A stretch of 14,476 nt of DNA from Bacteroidales bacterium UBA1197 (GTDB taxonomy: Bacteria > Bacteroidota > Bacteroidia > Bacteroidales > UBA932). This document shows positions 1 through 8,200 of this stretch, in pieces. A program made the translations under genes and the position numbers. Each line of letters opens with the position of its first letter. The stretch's first letter is position 1. The stretch covers positions 1 to 14,476 of the forward strand of contig DBYB01000063.1 in the NCBI GenBank assembly GCA_002309995.1, in the 5' to 3' direction. The notes below the pieces were generated by a model. That model saw nothing but the letters and a program-made list of their open reading frames with translations, was not told where the DNA came from and searched no databases.

Positions 1-1056
1 GCGGCCCCACTGGTACATCATTCCGTGGGAGCTTATGTTCGAATGCTCATTGTCCCGGGCACCCAGGTTAAGGTTCATCATCACATCTCCGGTCTCGCAC
101 CTGAGGCCCTCTACCTCTACAGCAGGGAACCAGATATGCCAGCTCCAGATAACGGTACCGTCGGCCGAAGTCGCAGCGATGACAGCGCTGCCGTTGGTCT
201 TGGAGAGTTCGAACGTAATGACGCCATCTGCGTAAGAGAGGCTTTTGACCATACCTTTGGCAGACTGCCATACGAGCTTAGCGCCGGCAGGCTCAAGTTT
301 CGAAGGTGAAGCAAGGCCCTTCGTGGTAGCTCCGTTGCCCCTTACGGTAGCATCAAAATAATAAACTCCGCGATGGGAAACCAAATAGCAGTTCGACGAA
401 CCCTCTGCGCTGAGGTTCTCAGGCTCGTAAACAATGACTGCTGCAGCCTGTCTTATGACGACATCGCTATATACAGTAGCACTTGCCTTGGAGGGCGCAA
501 ACACGCGCAGCCTTATGGTGCGGGGCTCTTCAACCTCATTAACTGCAATAGTAACGGAGATGCCCTCCGGACGCACGGCAAACTCAGGGCACCAGGCCTC
601 ACCTTCAACGATTTCGGCCTCCCAGCTGCCTTGGTTGGTGCTTACAGGGATATCGAGAGTCCCGCCGGCAGCGGGAACTTCGTATGCAGATTCCACTGTA
701 ATGGACGGCTCGGGCGTCTCTCCGGCCTGCTCCACTGAAACTACCGCAACAGCCGCCGAAGCGCCCTTTGCAGGGGCGTAGAAAGTAATTGAGGCAGTGC
801 GTGTTTCGGTAGTAGTATTATCAGCTACAGAAAGGCTCAGGGAATTACTCTCGCGCTTAAGTTCGGTAAGCCAGTCTGCTCCGCCGCAATCATACTCCCA
901 CGTATCGCAGTTGGTGTTAAGCTTTACTATCAGCATAGTGGAAGAAGGCGACAGCTTATACTCGCTGCGTCCGTCTATGCTGATGACAGGTTCGAACTTC
1001 TGACACGAAAGGGCCAGAAGCAAGACCGAAGTAAATAACAGTACAATACGATTCAT
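1..1056 (-). CDS. BACON-domain surface lipoprotein (C-terminus cut by window edge)
   Basis: I translated this frame directly: it opens with ATG at 1056 and runs 352 codons without a stop to base 1, so the C-terminus is missing. The N-terminus is a lipoprotein signal, with lipobox LALSC and Cys at residue 18. Two beta-rich repeats follow (about 23-112 and 117-205). Each has the BACON pattern, with a conserved Trp (DTWEY; GSWEAEI), a tract like RTASITFYAP or RTIRLRVFAP, and a closing VEQAG or IRQAA strand. BACON domains are known in Bacteroidetes surface lipoproteins and are thought to bind glycans or mucin. Residues 207-352 match the region found in many Bacteroidales fimbrillin-like or FISUMP-type proteins: SNCYLV near 221, WSWHIW at 304-309, NLGA near 330 and MYQWGR at the cut end. 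The gene has its own promoter and sits behind the terminator of the neighbouring operon, so it is probably a separate unit. The lipoprotein and BACON calls are firm; the ligand is unknown. Confidence 0.85.
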   Translation of the reverse strand, partial: MNRIVLLFTSVLLLALSCQKFEPVISIDGRSEYKLSPSSTMLIVKLNTNCDTWEYDCGGADWLTELKRESNSLSLSVADNTTTETRTASITFYAPAKGASAAVAVVSVEQAGETPEPSITVESAYEVPAAGGTLDIPVSTNQGSWEAEIVEGEAWCPEFAVRPEGISVTIAVNEVEEPRTIRLRVFAPSKASATVYSDVVIRQAAAVIVYEPENLSAEGSSNCYLVSHRGVYYFDATVRGNGATTKGLASPSKLEPAGAKLVWQSAKGMVKSLSYADGVITFELSKTNGSAVIAATSADGTVIWSWHIWFPAVEVEGLRCETGDVMMNLNLGARDNEHSNISSHGMMYQWGR

Positions 1057-1062
1057 AAGTGG

Positions 1063-1094
1063 TAAATATACGGCAAAAATTGGAGAATAACAAA
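1063..1094 (-). promoter_or_regulatory. Bacteroidetes-type promoter for the BACON lipoprotein gene
   Basis: On the minus strand, TTTG (1094-1091) is followed by a 20-base spacer and TATATTTA (1070-1063). This fits the Bacteroidetes sigma-ABfr consensus, TTTG at -33 and TAnnTTTG at -7, in 11 of 12 consensus positions and with normal spacing. Only six bases separate the -7 box from the ATG at 1056, so transcription would begin at or very near the start codon. The -33 TTTG is formed by the end of the T-tract of the upstream terminator. Confidence 0.55.
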
Positions 1095-1124
1095 AAAAAG
1101 CGCCGTCACGAGGGCGGCGCTTTA
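1092..1124 (-). terminator. Intrinsic terminator of the SusCD operon
   Basis: Read on the minus strand, a GC-rich hairpin (AGCGCCG paired with CGGCGCT, flanked by A/T pairs, with a nine-base loop) is followed at once by eight T residues. It lies 18 bases beyond the stop codon of the last operon gene (1143-1145). The plus strand also shows a short T-run after the stem, but no plus-strand gene is near. Confidence 0.88.
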
Positions 1125-1142
1125 TTCAATATGCTCTACAGA

Positions 1143-2825
1143 TTACCTGCGGAATGCGAAGTTGCCGTACTCAGATGCAAGAACTTTGACATTCTTGATG
1201 CGAGCAGGTGCCTTCTTGGGTGCGGAAGCTGCATTTGCAGGCACGATCTCGACATTGTCGATGATGGAGTCAAACACATCAATGTATGCACCGGTAGAAG
1301 CATTGTGGACAGAGAAGTCGCAGTAACTCATAGTGGTAAGGAGGCCACTGTCGTCGTAAGAGATAACAATGGGATCAGTACCGGAATTACCACCACCATA
1401 GAACACCAGCAGCTGGGTATGGGCTTCGTCGTAATAGTAGTAACCGACGCCGAAAGCGGATGCGAGGGTGCCGTCATTCTTGACTCTCTGGTCGTTGCAG
1501 ATCAGCTGGCGGTTAGGCTCATCGACGGTGAAGTAGAGAGTAGGATTTGCGAATCCCTGTCCCTCAAACAGCTGGAACCAGTCGGCCTGTAAAATGTAAC
1601 CGGCCTCGGGATCCTCTGCGCTGACAGCGGAGAGACGGATCTGGAACGGATACGCACCATTCTTCACGAGATAATCACCGGTCTTCGGATATACGGGCGT
1701 GTAAGCGTACTTGTAAGGGCCAAGAACGATTTCATCATTCACATTGCCATAGATATCGGTGCAGGCACCGGCAGGGATGGTGATGGTGATGAGATCCTTA
1801 GGTTTTGGATTGCCGGCAGGCCTTACAAGGATAGCATAATAGCTGCCACCGAAGTGGGTAACGGCCTTCATAGGCACAACGGTCTCAGTAGTAGAAACTG
1901 CACCGTCAACTTCCTCAACGTGGGTGATGGTAGTAATGAACTGAGCCTTGCTGTCGATCCTGTTGACCATCGAAGGAACACCGACGGAAATCCAGGACTC
2001 AAGCTCCTCGATCATACCGACCTCAGGAAGCACAACCTCGAGAGGAGCGTTCTCAAGAGCTCCGTAAAGGCCATCAAGGCCGACACCGGATCCGGTGGAG
2101 TAGAAGCGGGACTCAAGAGCTGCGCAAGGAGTGCCGACCTGATCTACGAAAGTTCCGGCAGGATAGTTAATCGTGTAGTAAGAACCGGGAGTGACGATCT
2201 CAGGGAAAGTCAGGAGCACCTGGTTGCCACCGGTAATCACAGTAGCGGCGGTATGCTCAATCACGGGGCTGCCGGTAAGATAAAGACCGGCATACACAAC
2301 TGCATAAACCTCTTTGCCTTCTACATAAGTGATGTCCTCGCTGAACTCAAGAAGAACCTGATTCTCGTTGTAGTCATAGCCGGTGAGCGCAGGAGCGCTG
2401 GTGTCGAGAGTCTGGACGGACTTACGATATACGGAGCCGACATTGCCCTCCACGCTGGAAGCGACTGCGTAAACGTAGTAATCAGTATAGGACTCAAGAC
2501 CTTCAACGGTAGCGGTGAAGCTGGGGTTGTCAGCATACTTTACGGTTCCCTGCATAATATCCTTGTAGGATACGCTGTAGAGGGAAGCGGAATCCAACTC
2601 GCTGTCTACGGAAGAAACGAGGTAGGAATAGTAGCAGGACTCTCCACGGGGAGCGATGGTAAACTTGAAGGAATTGTCCGCGACCTCGGATATCGTGATG
2701 TCGATACCGGGAGCCACAAGCGCGGGAGTGCTGGGCTCAGCGGGAGCAAGAGCATCGCTCTGGCAAGCCGAAGCTGCGAAAGCAACGACTGCAAGTATTG
2801 CTATGGTTTGAAAAAATCTTTTCAT
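1143..2825 (-). CDS. Fn3/Ig-like domain lipoprotein, last gene of the SusCD operon
   Basis: This is a 560-residue lipoprotein with a signal peptide and Cys at residue 21 (ASAC). Residues about 40-140 look like a fibronectin type III domain, with the pattern FTATVEGLESYTDYYVYAVA. Two further Ig-like units resemble the SbsA/Big_5 type. They share a diagnostic strand-turn: TINYPAGTFVDQVGTP near 218-233 and ITIPAGACTDIYGNV near 348-362. Residues about 382-530 form a beta-rich C-terminal domain (GDYLVKNG, then YFTVDEPNRQLICNDQRV), followed by a short basic tail. No catalytic motif is visible. The gene starts 13 bases after the Calx-beta lipoprotein gene, without a clear Shine-Dalgarno site, and is followed by a strong terminator. 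By position it corresponds to SusE/SusF-type accessory proteins, so a surface role in ligand capture beside the SusCD channel is inferred. It may bind peptide or glycan; nothing here decides which. Confidence 0.85.
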   Translation of the reverse strand: MKRFFQTIAILAVVAFAASACQSDALAPAEPSTPALVAPGIDITISEVADNSFKFTIAPRGESCYYSYLVSSVDSELDSASLYSVSYKDIMQGTVKYADNPSFTATVEGLESYTDYYVYAVASSVEGNVGSVYRKSVQTLDTSAPALTGYDYNENQVLLEFSEDITYVEGKEVYAVVYAGLYLTGSPVIEHTAATVITGGNQVLLTFPEIVTPGSYYTINYPAGTFVDQVGTPCAALESRFYSTGSGVGLDGLYGALENAPLEVVLPEVGMIEELESWISVGVPSMVNRIDSKAQFITTITHVEEVDGAVSTTETVVPMKAVTHFGGSYYAILVRPAGNPKPKDLITITIPAGACTDIYGNVNDEIVLGPYKYAYTPVYPKTGDYLVKNGAYPFQIRLSAVSAEDPEAGYILQADWFQLFEGQGFANPTLYFTVDEPNRQLICNDQRVKNDGTLASAFGVGYYYYDEAHTQLLVFYGGGNSGTDPIVISYDDSGLLTTMSYCDFSVHNASTGAYIDVFDSIIDNVEIVPANAASAPKKAPARIKNVKVLASEYGNFAFRR

Positions 2826-2838
2826 ATCCGTTCAAGAT

Positions 2839-3732
2839 TTATTTTTTGGTATATGACGGCGGTACATCATACCTGTTCCACCAGCCAGCGATGCTGGAGT
2901 GATCGGAAGGAGAAACAGCAAGCACACCGATGGAGTTAGGTTCGTCTCCGTCGAAGGTGAACACACCGTTCTCGAACTTCCAGCTCAGAGGAGCGTTGGG
3001 ATAGTAGGAACCGGAACCGGCCTTGTTACCAACAACCCAGAGGGAGTAGGAAGAGTTATGAGGCACAACCTGTCCGGCAGGAACGGTATAGCCGACGATA
3101 GCGCCGTTCTCGTCGAAGTTGACATTGGCATAGAACATCTTGGCGTCGCCGAGGAGTTCATCGGTAAGGCCATAGATCCAGACTACAGTGACATCCTTGG
3201 CATCCTTGTAGAGAGTCATGGTCCAGTTGACAGTTCCGTCGAAAGAGGAAACAGCAGTTGCATCATACTCACCAAGGATAGAAGCCAGAGGGTGATCAAG
3301 GTCGAGGATGGAGATGTTGCAGACTTTCTCCAGGCTGAGCTTGAGGCCGGTAGCGCTCTGGAGCTCGATGGAGAAGTCGAGGTCGCCGGTATACTCACCT
3401 GCGCGGTTGATGATATTGACAACAATATTCTGGCTGCGGGTGGTGCCGTCGAAATTCAGCACTGCGTCAGCGTTGGTATCGGTGAAATCAACACCAGCCT
3501 TGGCAGTTCCATCAATGATCTTATAGGAGACAACGGTCTTGACAAGGTCGATGGAAGCGATCTCCACAGGGATCACGACCTGGCCTGAATTTTCGTTGAT
3601 AGAGAATTTTGCCGTAGGGAAAGAGGCGAAAGACTCAGACTCCTCAAAAACAGGGATGGTATTCAAGTCCTTGCAACCTGCGAAAAGCAGTGCAAAAACA
3701 GCTACGATAAATATAGTGTATATTCTTTTCAT
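2839..3732 (-). CDS. Calx-beta domain lipoprotein, SusCD accessory
   Basis: This is a 297-residue lipoprotein with lipobox FAGC and Cys at residue 20, followed by KD, which is compatible with surface export in Bacteroidetes. Residues about 38-147 form a Calx-beta domain. They open with AKFSINENSGQVVIPVEI, carry the hallmark GTAKAGVDF at 75-83, and then show TRSQNIVVNI and FSIELQSATG. Such domains are immunoglobulin-like and can bind calcium. Residues about 148-290 form a second beta-rich region opening with LGEYDATAV. Its layout resembles the C-terminal domain of the next gene's product. The ATG at 3732 is supported by GGAGGG seven bases upstream and by the signal peptide. The gene lies between susD and the Fn3-type lipoprotein gene with gaps of 15 and 13 bases, so it is co-transcribed. 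I infer a cell-surface binding partner of the SusCD channel; the ligand is unknown. Confidence 0.87.
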   Translation of the reverse strand: MKRIYTIFIVAVFALLFAGCKDLNTIPVFEESESFASFPTAKFSINENSGQVVIPVEIASIDLVKTVVSYKIIDGTAKAGVDFTDTNADAVLNFDGTTRSQNIVVNIINRAGEYTGDLDFSIELQSATGLKLSLEKVCNISILDLDHPLASILGEYDATAVSSFDGTVNWTMTLYKDAKDVTVVWIYGLTDELLGDAKMFYANVNFDENGAIVGYTVPAGQVVPHNSSYSLWVVGNKAGSGSYYPNAPLSWKFENGVFTFDGDEPNSIGVLAVSPSDHSSIAGWWNRYDVPPSYTKK

Positions 3733-3739
3733 TTTGAAA

Positions 3740-3745
3740 CCCTCC
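3740..3745 (-). promoter_or_regulatory. Shine-Dalgarno site of the Calx-beta lipoprotein gene
   Basis: GGAGGG on the minus strand ends seven bases before the ATG at 3732, and it lies just after the susD stop codon. Strong sites of this kind are uncommon in Bacteroidetes, so it usefully fixes the start. Confidence 0.6.
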
Positions 3746-3747
3746 GA

Positions 3748-5193
3748 TTATTCGTTAGAGTAGCCTTCGTTCTGTACGAGGTTCTTATTTACATTGAACT
3801 CGCGACGAGGGATGGGCTTTGCCCAGCGGTAGTCCTTAGCCTTGAGGGTCTTGATGATAGCCTCGCTGGCAACGTCGGTACGGTTCATGTCACGGCCGGT
3901 ACGGGCGAGATCGAACCAGAGGTGAGCTTCCCATGCGAACTCCTTGTTGAGCTCTTCGTAAACTCCGCTGGGAGTTGCGGTCTGAGGGGTAGCACCACGG
4001 TTATCGGCAATGAGCTTGAGGTCATCGACAGCGCTGTAGCCGGTTGCACCCTTGACCACTGCCTCAGCACGGATCAGGTACATTTCGGAAAGACGCAGGA
4101 CAATGACGTTGGTAGCGTCGAGAGCACCGAGGCCCTTGCCGAAATACTTGAGGGTGAACAGAGCGTTACCGTCGGTATCAGGGGTAAGGAGAGTCTTGCG
4201 GACATCGGTGTCTTCGTATGCATTGTAAATGTCATAGGATGCACCTGCATCGCCGTAAGCCTCGTAGGAAGTAAGACCCCAGATGGTCTCGTTACCGGTT
4301 CCGTAGGTCTGGGAAAGACCGTTGTAGATCTCGAAGATAACTTCACCGTCGCCGGGCTTGTCAATCATATAGACAGCGCCGTTCTTGATCTCGGAAGCGG
4401 TCCAGAGACGGAACTTGCCGGACTCGATGACCTTGTTGGCATAATCAGCAGCTTTCTGCCACTGCTCGGAATACTGGTAAGCACGGGCGAGGAGAGCCTG
4501 GATAGCCTCGAGGGTTACGGTAGCCTTGGGATCGTTGACACCTGCACGAACATACTCAGGATCGATGATCTTTTCGGCCTCAAGGAGGTCGGCGATGATC
4601 TGCTCGTAGGTCTTGGCCACGGTCTCACGGGCGGGCTGAGCCTCAGAATCGCTCACGAGAACCACGGGAACGCCAAGGTGAGATGCATCTGCAGTGTAGT
4701 TGTAAGGCATTGCATAGGTGCGGACCAGGTCGAAGTGACTGAGGGCGCGCAGGAAGAGGCACTCTGCCTTGAGGTTGTTGATATCCTGCTCGGAAGCCTT
4801 GTAGGAAGCATCCTCTGCGTCGATAGCGTTGATAACGCTGTTGGCAGCAAGAATCACATAGTATGCGGTGCCCCAGAGTGCACTGGTGCTACCGGGATTG
4901 TAAAGGATGTAGTAAGGATCGGTGCAACGGCCGGACTCATACTTGTCGAACTGAGGTCCCCAGCGCTTTCCGTTACCGGTAGCCATCTCAGCCTGGATGA
5001 TGAAGTCAGCACCATACCAGTTGGTGGATGCCAGAGGTGCATAAGCACCGGCGGTGGAAAGGTCGAGTCCTTCGTATGTGGACAGAGTCAGAACGTTACT
5101 CTGGGAAAGCACGGGAGCCTTCTCGAGGAAATCCTTATCGCAGCTTGAAAGAACGAGGGCTGATGCAAGTATTGCAAAAACTATCTTTTTCAT
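3748..5193 (-). CDS. susD: RagB/SusD family nutrient-uptake outer membrane lipoprotein
   Basis: This 481-residue protein is a SusD-type lid that captures ligand at the cell surface and closes over its SusC channel. The signal peptide ends in lipobox LSSC with Cys at residue 18, followed by DKDFLEKAP, the usual start of the mature SusD N-terminus. Helical TPR-like segments follow, with LRALSHFDLVRTY at 148-160 and LLARAYQYSEQWQKAADYA near 234-252. The C-terminal family signatures are LRLSEMYLIRAEA near 366-378, FAWEAHLWFDLART near 419-432, and NKNLVQNEGY at the end. The length is in the normal range for RagB/SusD proteins, if slightly short. The gene begins 13 bases after susC and has AGGAGG seven bases upstream of the ATG. 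The family is certain. The substrate is not, because SusD homologues bind glycans, peptides or other ligands. The symbol denotes the family, not starch use. Confidence 0.95.
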   Translation of the reverse strand: MKKIVFAILASALVLSSCDKDFLEKAPVLSQSNVLTLSTYEGLDLSTAGAYAPLASTNWYGADFIIQAEMATGNGKRWGPQFDKYESGRCTDPYYILYNPGSTSALWGTAYYVILAANSVINAIDAEDASYKASEQDINNLKAECLFLRALSHFDLVRTYAMPYNYTADASHLGVPVVLVSDSEAQPARETVAKTYEQIIADLLEAEKIIDPEYVRAGVNDPKATVTLEAIQALLARAYQYSEQWQKAADYANKVIESGKFRLWTASEIKNGAVYMIDKPGDGEVIFEIYNGLSQTYGTGNETIWGLTSYEAYGDAGASYDIYNAYEDTDVRKTLLTPDTDGNALFTLKYFGKGLGALDATNVIVLRLSEMYLIRAEAVVKGATGYSAVDDLKLIADNRGATPQTATPSGVYEELNKEFAWEAHLWFDLARTGRDMNRTDVASEAIIKTLKAKDYRWAKPIPRREFNVNKNLVQNEGYSNE

Positions 5194-5200
5194 ATTTCGT

Positions 5201-5206
5201 CCTCCT
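5201..5206 (-). promoter_or_regulatory. Consensus Shine-Dalgarno site of susD
   Basis: AGGAGG follows directly after the susC stop codon (TAA at 5209-5207) and lies seven bases before the susD ATG at 5193. It is a perfect anti-SD match in a phylum where such sites are rare. Confidence 0.65.
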
Positions 5207-8200
5207 TTAGAAAGTTATTTCAACGCCGCCGATGACACTCTTGGAGATAGGGTACTGGCCGGTGGACATACCGGTTACGCCCTGCTCAGGATCCCAGAAG
5301 CTGACATCGTTGAAGCAGTAAAGATTAAGACCGCTCACATAGAAGCGCAGGCCGTTGACGCCGATCTTCTGGGTGAGGTTCTGAGGGAGAGTGTAGGAGA
5401 GGGTTACATCCTTTACGCGGAGGTAACTTGCATCCTCGACCCAACGGTCGATGGTCCAGTCGTTGGAGCTGGAACTGTTACCTGCAACGGGCTTCGGGTG
5501 AACACCCACGTCACCGGGCTTCTTCCAGTAGTTGAGACCGTCGGCAAACTGGTTCATGCTCATCTGCCAACCGTCGGACTGGAGGTAGTGATGCTCATTC
5601 CAGATGAGGATGTTCTGGCCGCACTTGTACTCGAAGAATGCGCTCAGGGAGAGACCCTTCCACTGGAAGACGGTATTGAAACCGCCGAAGAACTTAGGCT
5701 CAGGGGAGCCGCAGTAGTACTGACGGGCATTAGCATAGTTGTTGGTGAGAACCTTCTCACCGGTTTCCTCATCGACGGAAGCTACCCAGAGGGCTTCACC
5801 GTTGGTAGGGTTAACTCCATAGTAATCGAACAGATAGTAGGAGTACATGGACCTGCCCACAGTGTAGCGGACGGAACCGTCGCTGGTAGATGCGATGAAA
5901 GGATCGCCGCCGAGGTCGAGGATGCGGGTCTTGTTCATAGCGATGTTGCCGCCGACAGACCAGATCATATCGCTGTTCTGGATGATGTTGTACTCGAGCT
6001 GAGCCTCAACACCGCCGTTGACCATGGAACCGAGGTTCGTGAAGATGGAGGAGAAACCGGAGGTCTGAGGGATCTGCTTGGTAAGGAGCATATCCTTGGT
6101 GAGACGGTTGTAAACATCGATGTTACCGGTCAGGCGGTTGTTGAAGAAACCGAAGTCGAGACCGAAGTTGGTGGTGAGGTTGCGCTCCCAGGAGAGAACC
6201 CTGTTCTCGAGCTGGGTGGGACGATAACCGGTCACACCATTATATATAGAGGTACCATACAGACCGTATGCCCTGTAAGCAGCGATACCGTTGTTACCGT
6301 TCACACCGTAGCTGGCGCGGAGCTTGAGCAGGTTGATTGCACGGGCGTCACGCATGAACTCCTCGTTGGAGGCGTTCCAGGATGCGGAAGCGGACCAGAA
6401 GTTACCCCACTTGTTGTCGGCGCCGAAGAGGGAAGAACCGTCACGGCGGAAGTTAGCCTGCAGGAAGTAGCGGTTGTCGTAGTTGTAGTCGGCAATCGCG
6501 AAGAATGAGAGCATAGTCTCATCTGAGAAGCCCTGCTGGAGCTCGGTCTGGGTCTGGTCTGCAGTGTTGTGGTAAGGCATATTGCCATCAACCTCAGGAG
6601 AGTACTGCAGGTTGGACTCGCTTGCATAAACCATAGCCTCCTGACCAACGAGAGCCCTCAGGTTGTGATAACCGCCGAAGGTGTTGGTGTAGGTGATGGT
6701 GTTGGAGGTAGTGAGCTGCTGAATCTCGTTGTGCTTGGTCTCGAGCTGATATGCGTAAGGGGCCTGGTGAGCTTCAGGGGAGAAGAAGTAACGGGACTTC
6801 ACGAAGAACTGCTCGATGGAGTTGCGGGTCTCGACGTCGAGGTTCTCGATGGGGGTCCACTTCAGGTTGAAGGTACCGTTGATATGCCAGGTACGGTCAT
6901 ACTTGTCGTCGTTCTCGGCAGTTGCGCGGGGGTTCTCACCGGAGTTGACTGCAGGATTGGCAACGTGCTTGCCGTTCTCGTCGGTCAGAGGGAGCCAAGG
7001 CAGGATGGTCTGGCCAGCCCACATAGGGTTGGTGTAGGCCAGGGAGCCCATGGAAACGTCGCGCTGGTCGGTGTAGGTGAGGTTCAGACGGACACCGGTC
7101 TCGAGGTTCTCAAGAAGCTTGTAGGAAGCGTTGAGACGTCCCTGGAGGCGTTTGAAATCAAGTCCGTAGAACACACCGTTATCGTCCTGGAAGGAGAAGG
7201 AAGAATAATACTTCGCACGCTTGTTACCTCCGCGGGCGCCGATCTCATACTCCTGGGTGTTACCGACACGGGTGAACTCTGCCAGGGGGTTGTAGAGCTT
7301 ACGGTTGAGGAGGGACAGAGGCCTGTAGTAACCACCGGAGGGGTTGTCAGGATCTGCACCTGCGTTGCGGATGGCGTCACGCTGATATCCGAGGAGCTCG
7401 GAAGCGGTCATCATACGGAAGCCGTTGTCGGGCTGCAGCCAGTTGACACCGTACTTTGCACGGGCGGTGAACTGAGCCTTTCCTTCCTTACCGCTCTTGG
7501 TGGTGACGAGGATAACGCCGTTAGCTGCACGGGAACCGTAAGCAGCGGCGGCAGCAGCGTCCTTCAGAACGGTAATGTTCTCGATGTCGTTAGGGTTCAG
7601 ACCGGTAAGTGCGCTGGTAACGTTGGACTCACCGGAAACGTCGCCGGTAATCACGGGGATACCGTCAACAACCCACAGAGGAGCGTTGGACGCATTGATG
7701 GAACCATTACCGCGGATACGGATCTGAGTAAGGGCACCAGGCTGTCCGGACTGGGACGATACGGAAACACCGGCGAGCTTACCACCGAGCACCTTGTCAA
7801 CGGAGGTGACAGGAGCGGTAGCAAGGGTCTCGCCCGCCACGGAAGTGACGGAACCGGTGAGAGCCTCACGCTTCACAGTACCGTAAGCAACCACGATGGT
7901 CTCGGTCAGCTGTTCGCTGTCAGACTCGAGGATCACATCGATGACCCTTCTTCCACCAACGGCGACCACGGCCGTCTTGTAGCCCAGGCAGCTGAAAACG
8001 AGATTGCCATTCGCGGGAACGGAAATCTTGTAGCCGCCCAATGCATCGGTCATAGCATAAGTGGTGGTGCTGCCCTCGAGCTGCACTGCAGCTCCGGCGA
8101 CAACTTCACCATTGACATCCTTGACGGAACCGCTCACCTGCACATTCTGTGCAAACGCAGAGGCTCCGACAAGAAGCAATGCTACAACCGCGAAAAAAGA

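Noticed and set aside
214..242. Alanine run in the SusC plug signature seen as unusual
   Set aside because: Positions here refer to SusC residues. Small-residue runs in the KDAxAxAxYGSRAANGV motif are common variants in this family.
1854..5148. Plus-strand open frames opposite the two lipoproteins and susD
   Set aside because: The minus-strand frames carry signal peptides and family signatures; these antisense frames show none and have no promoter.
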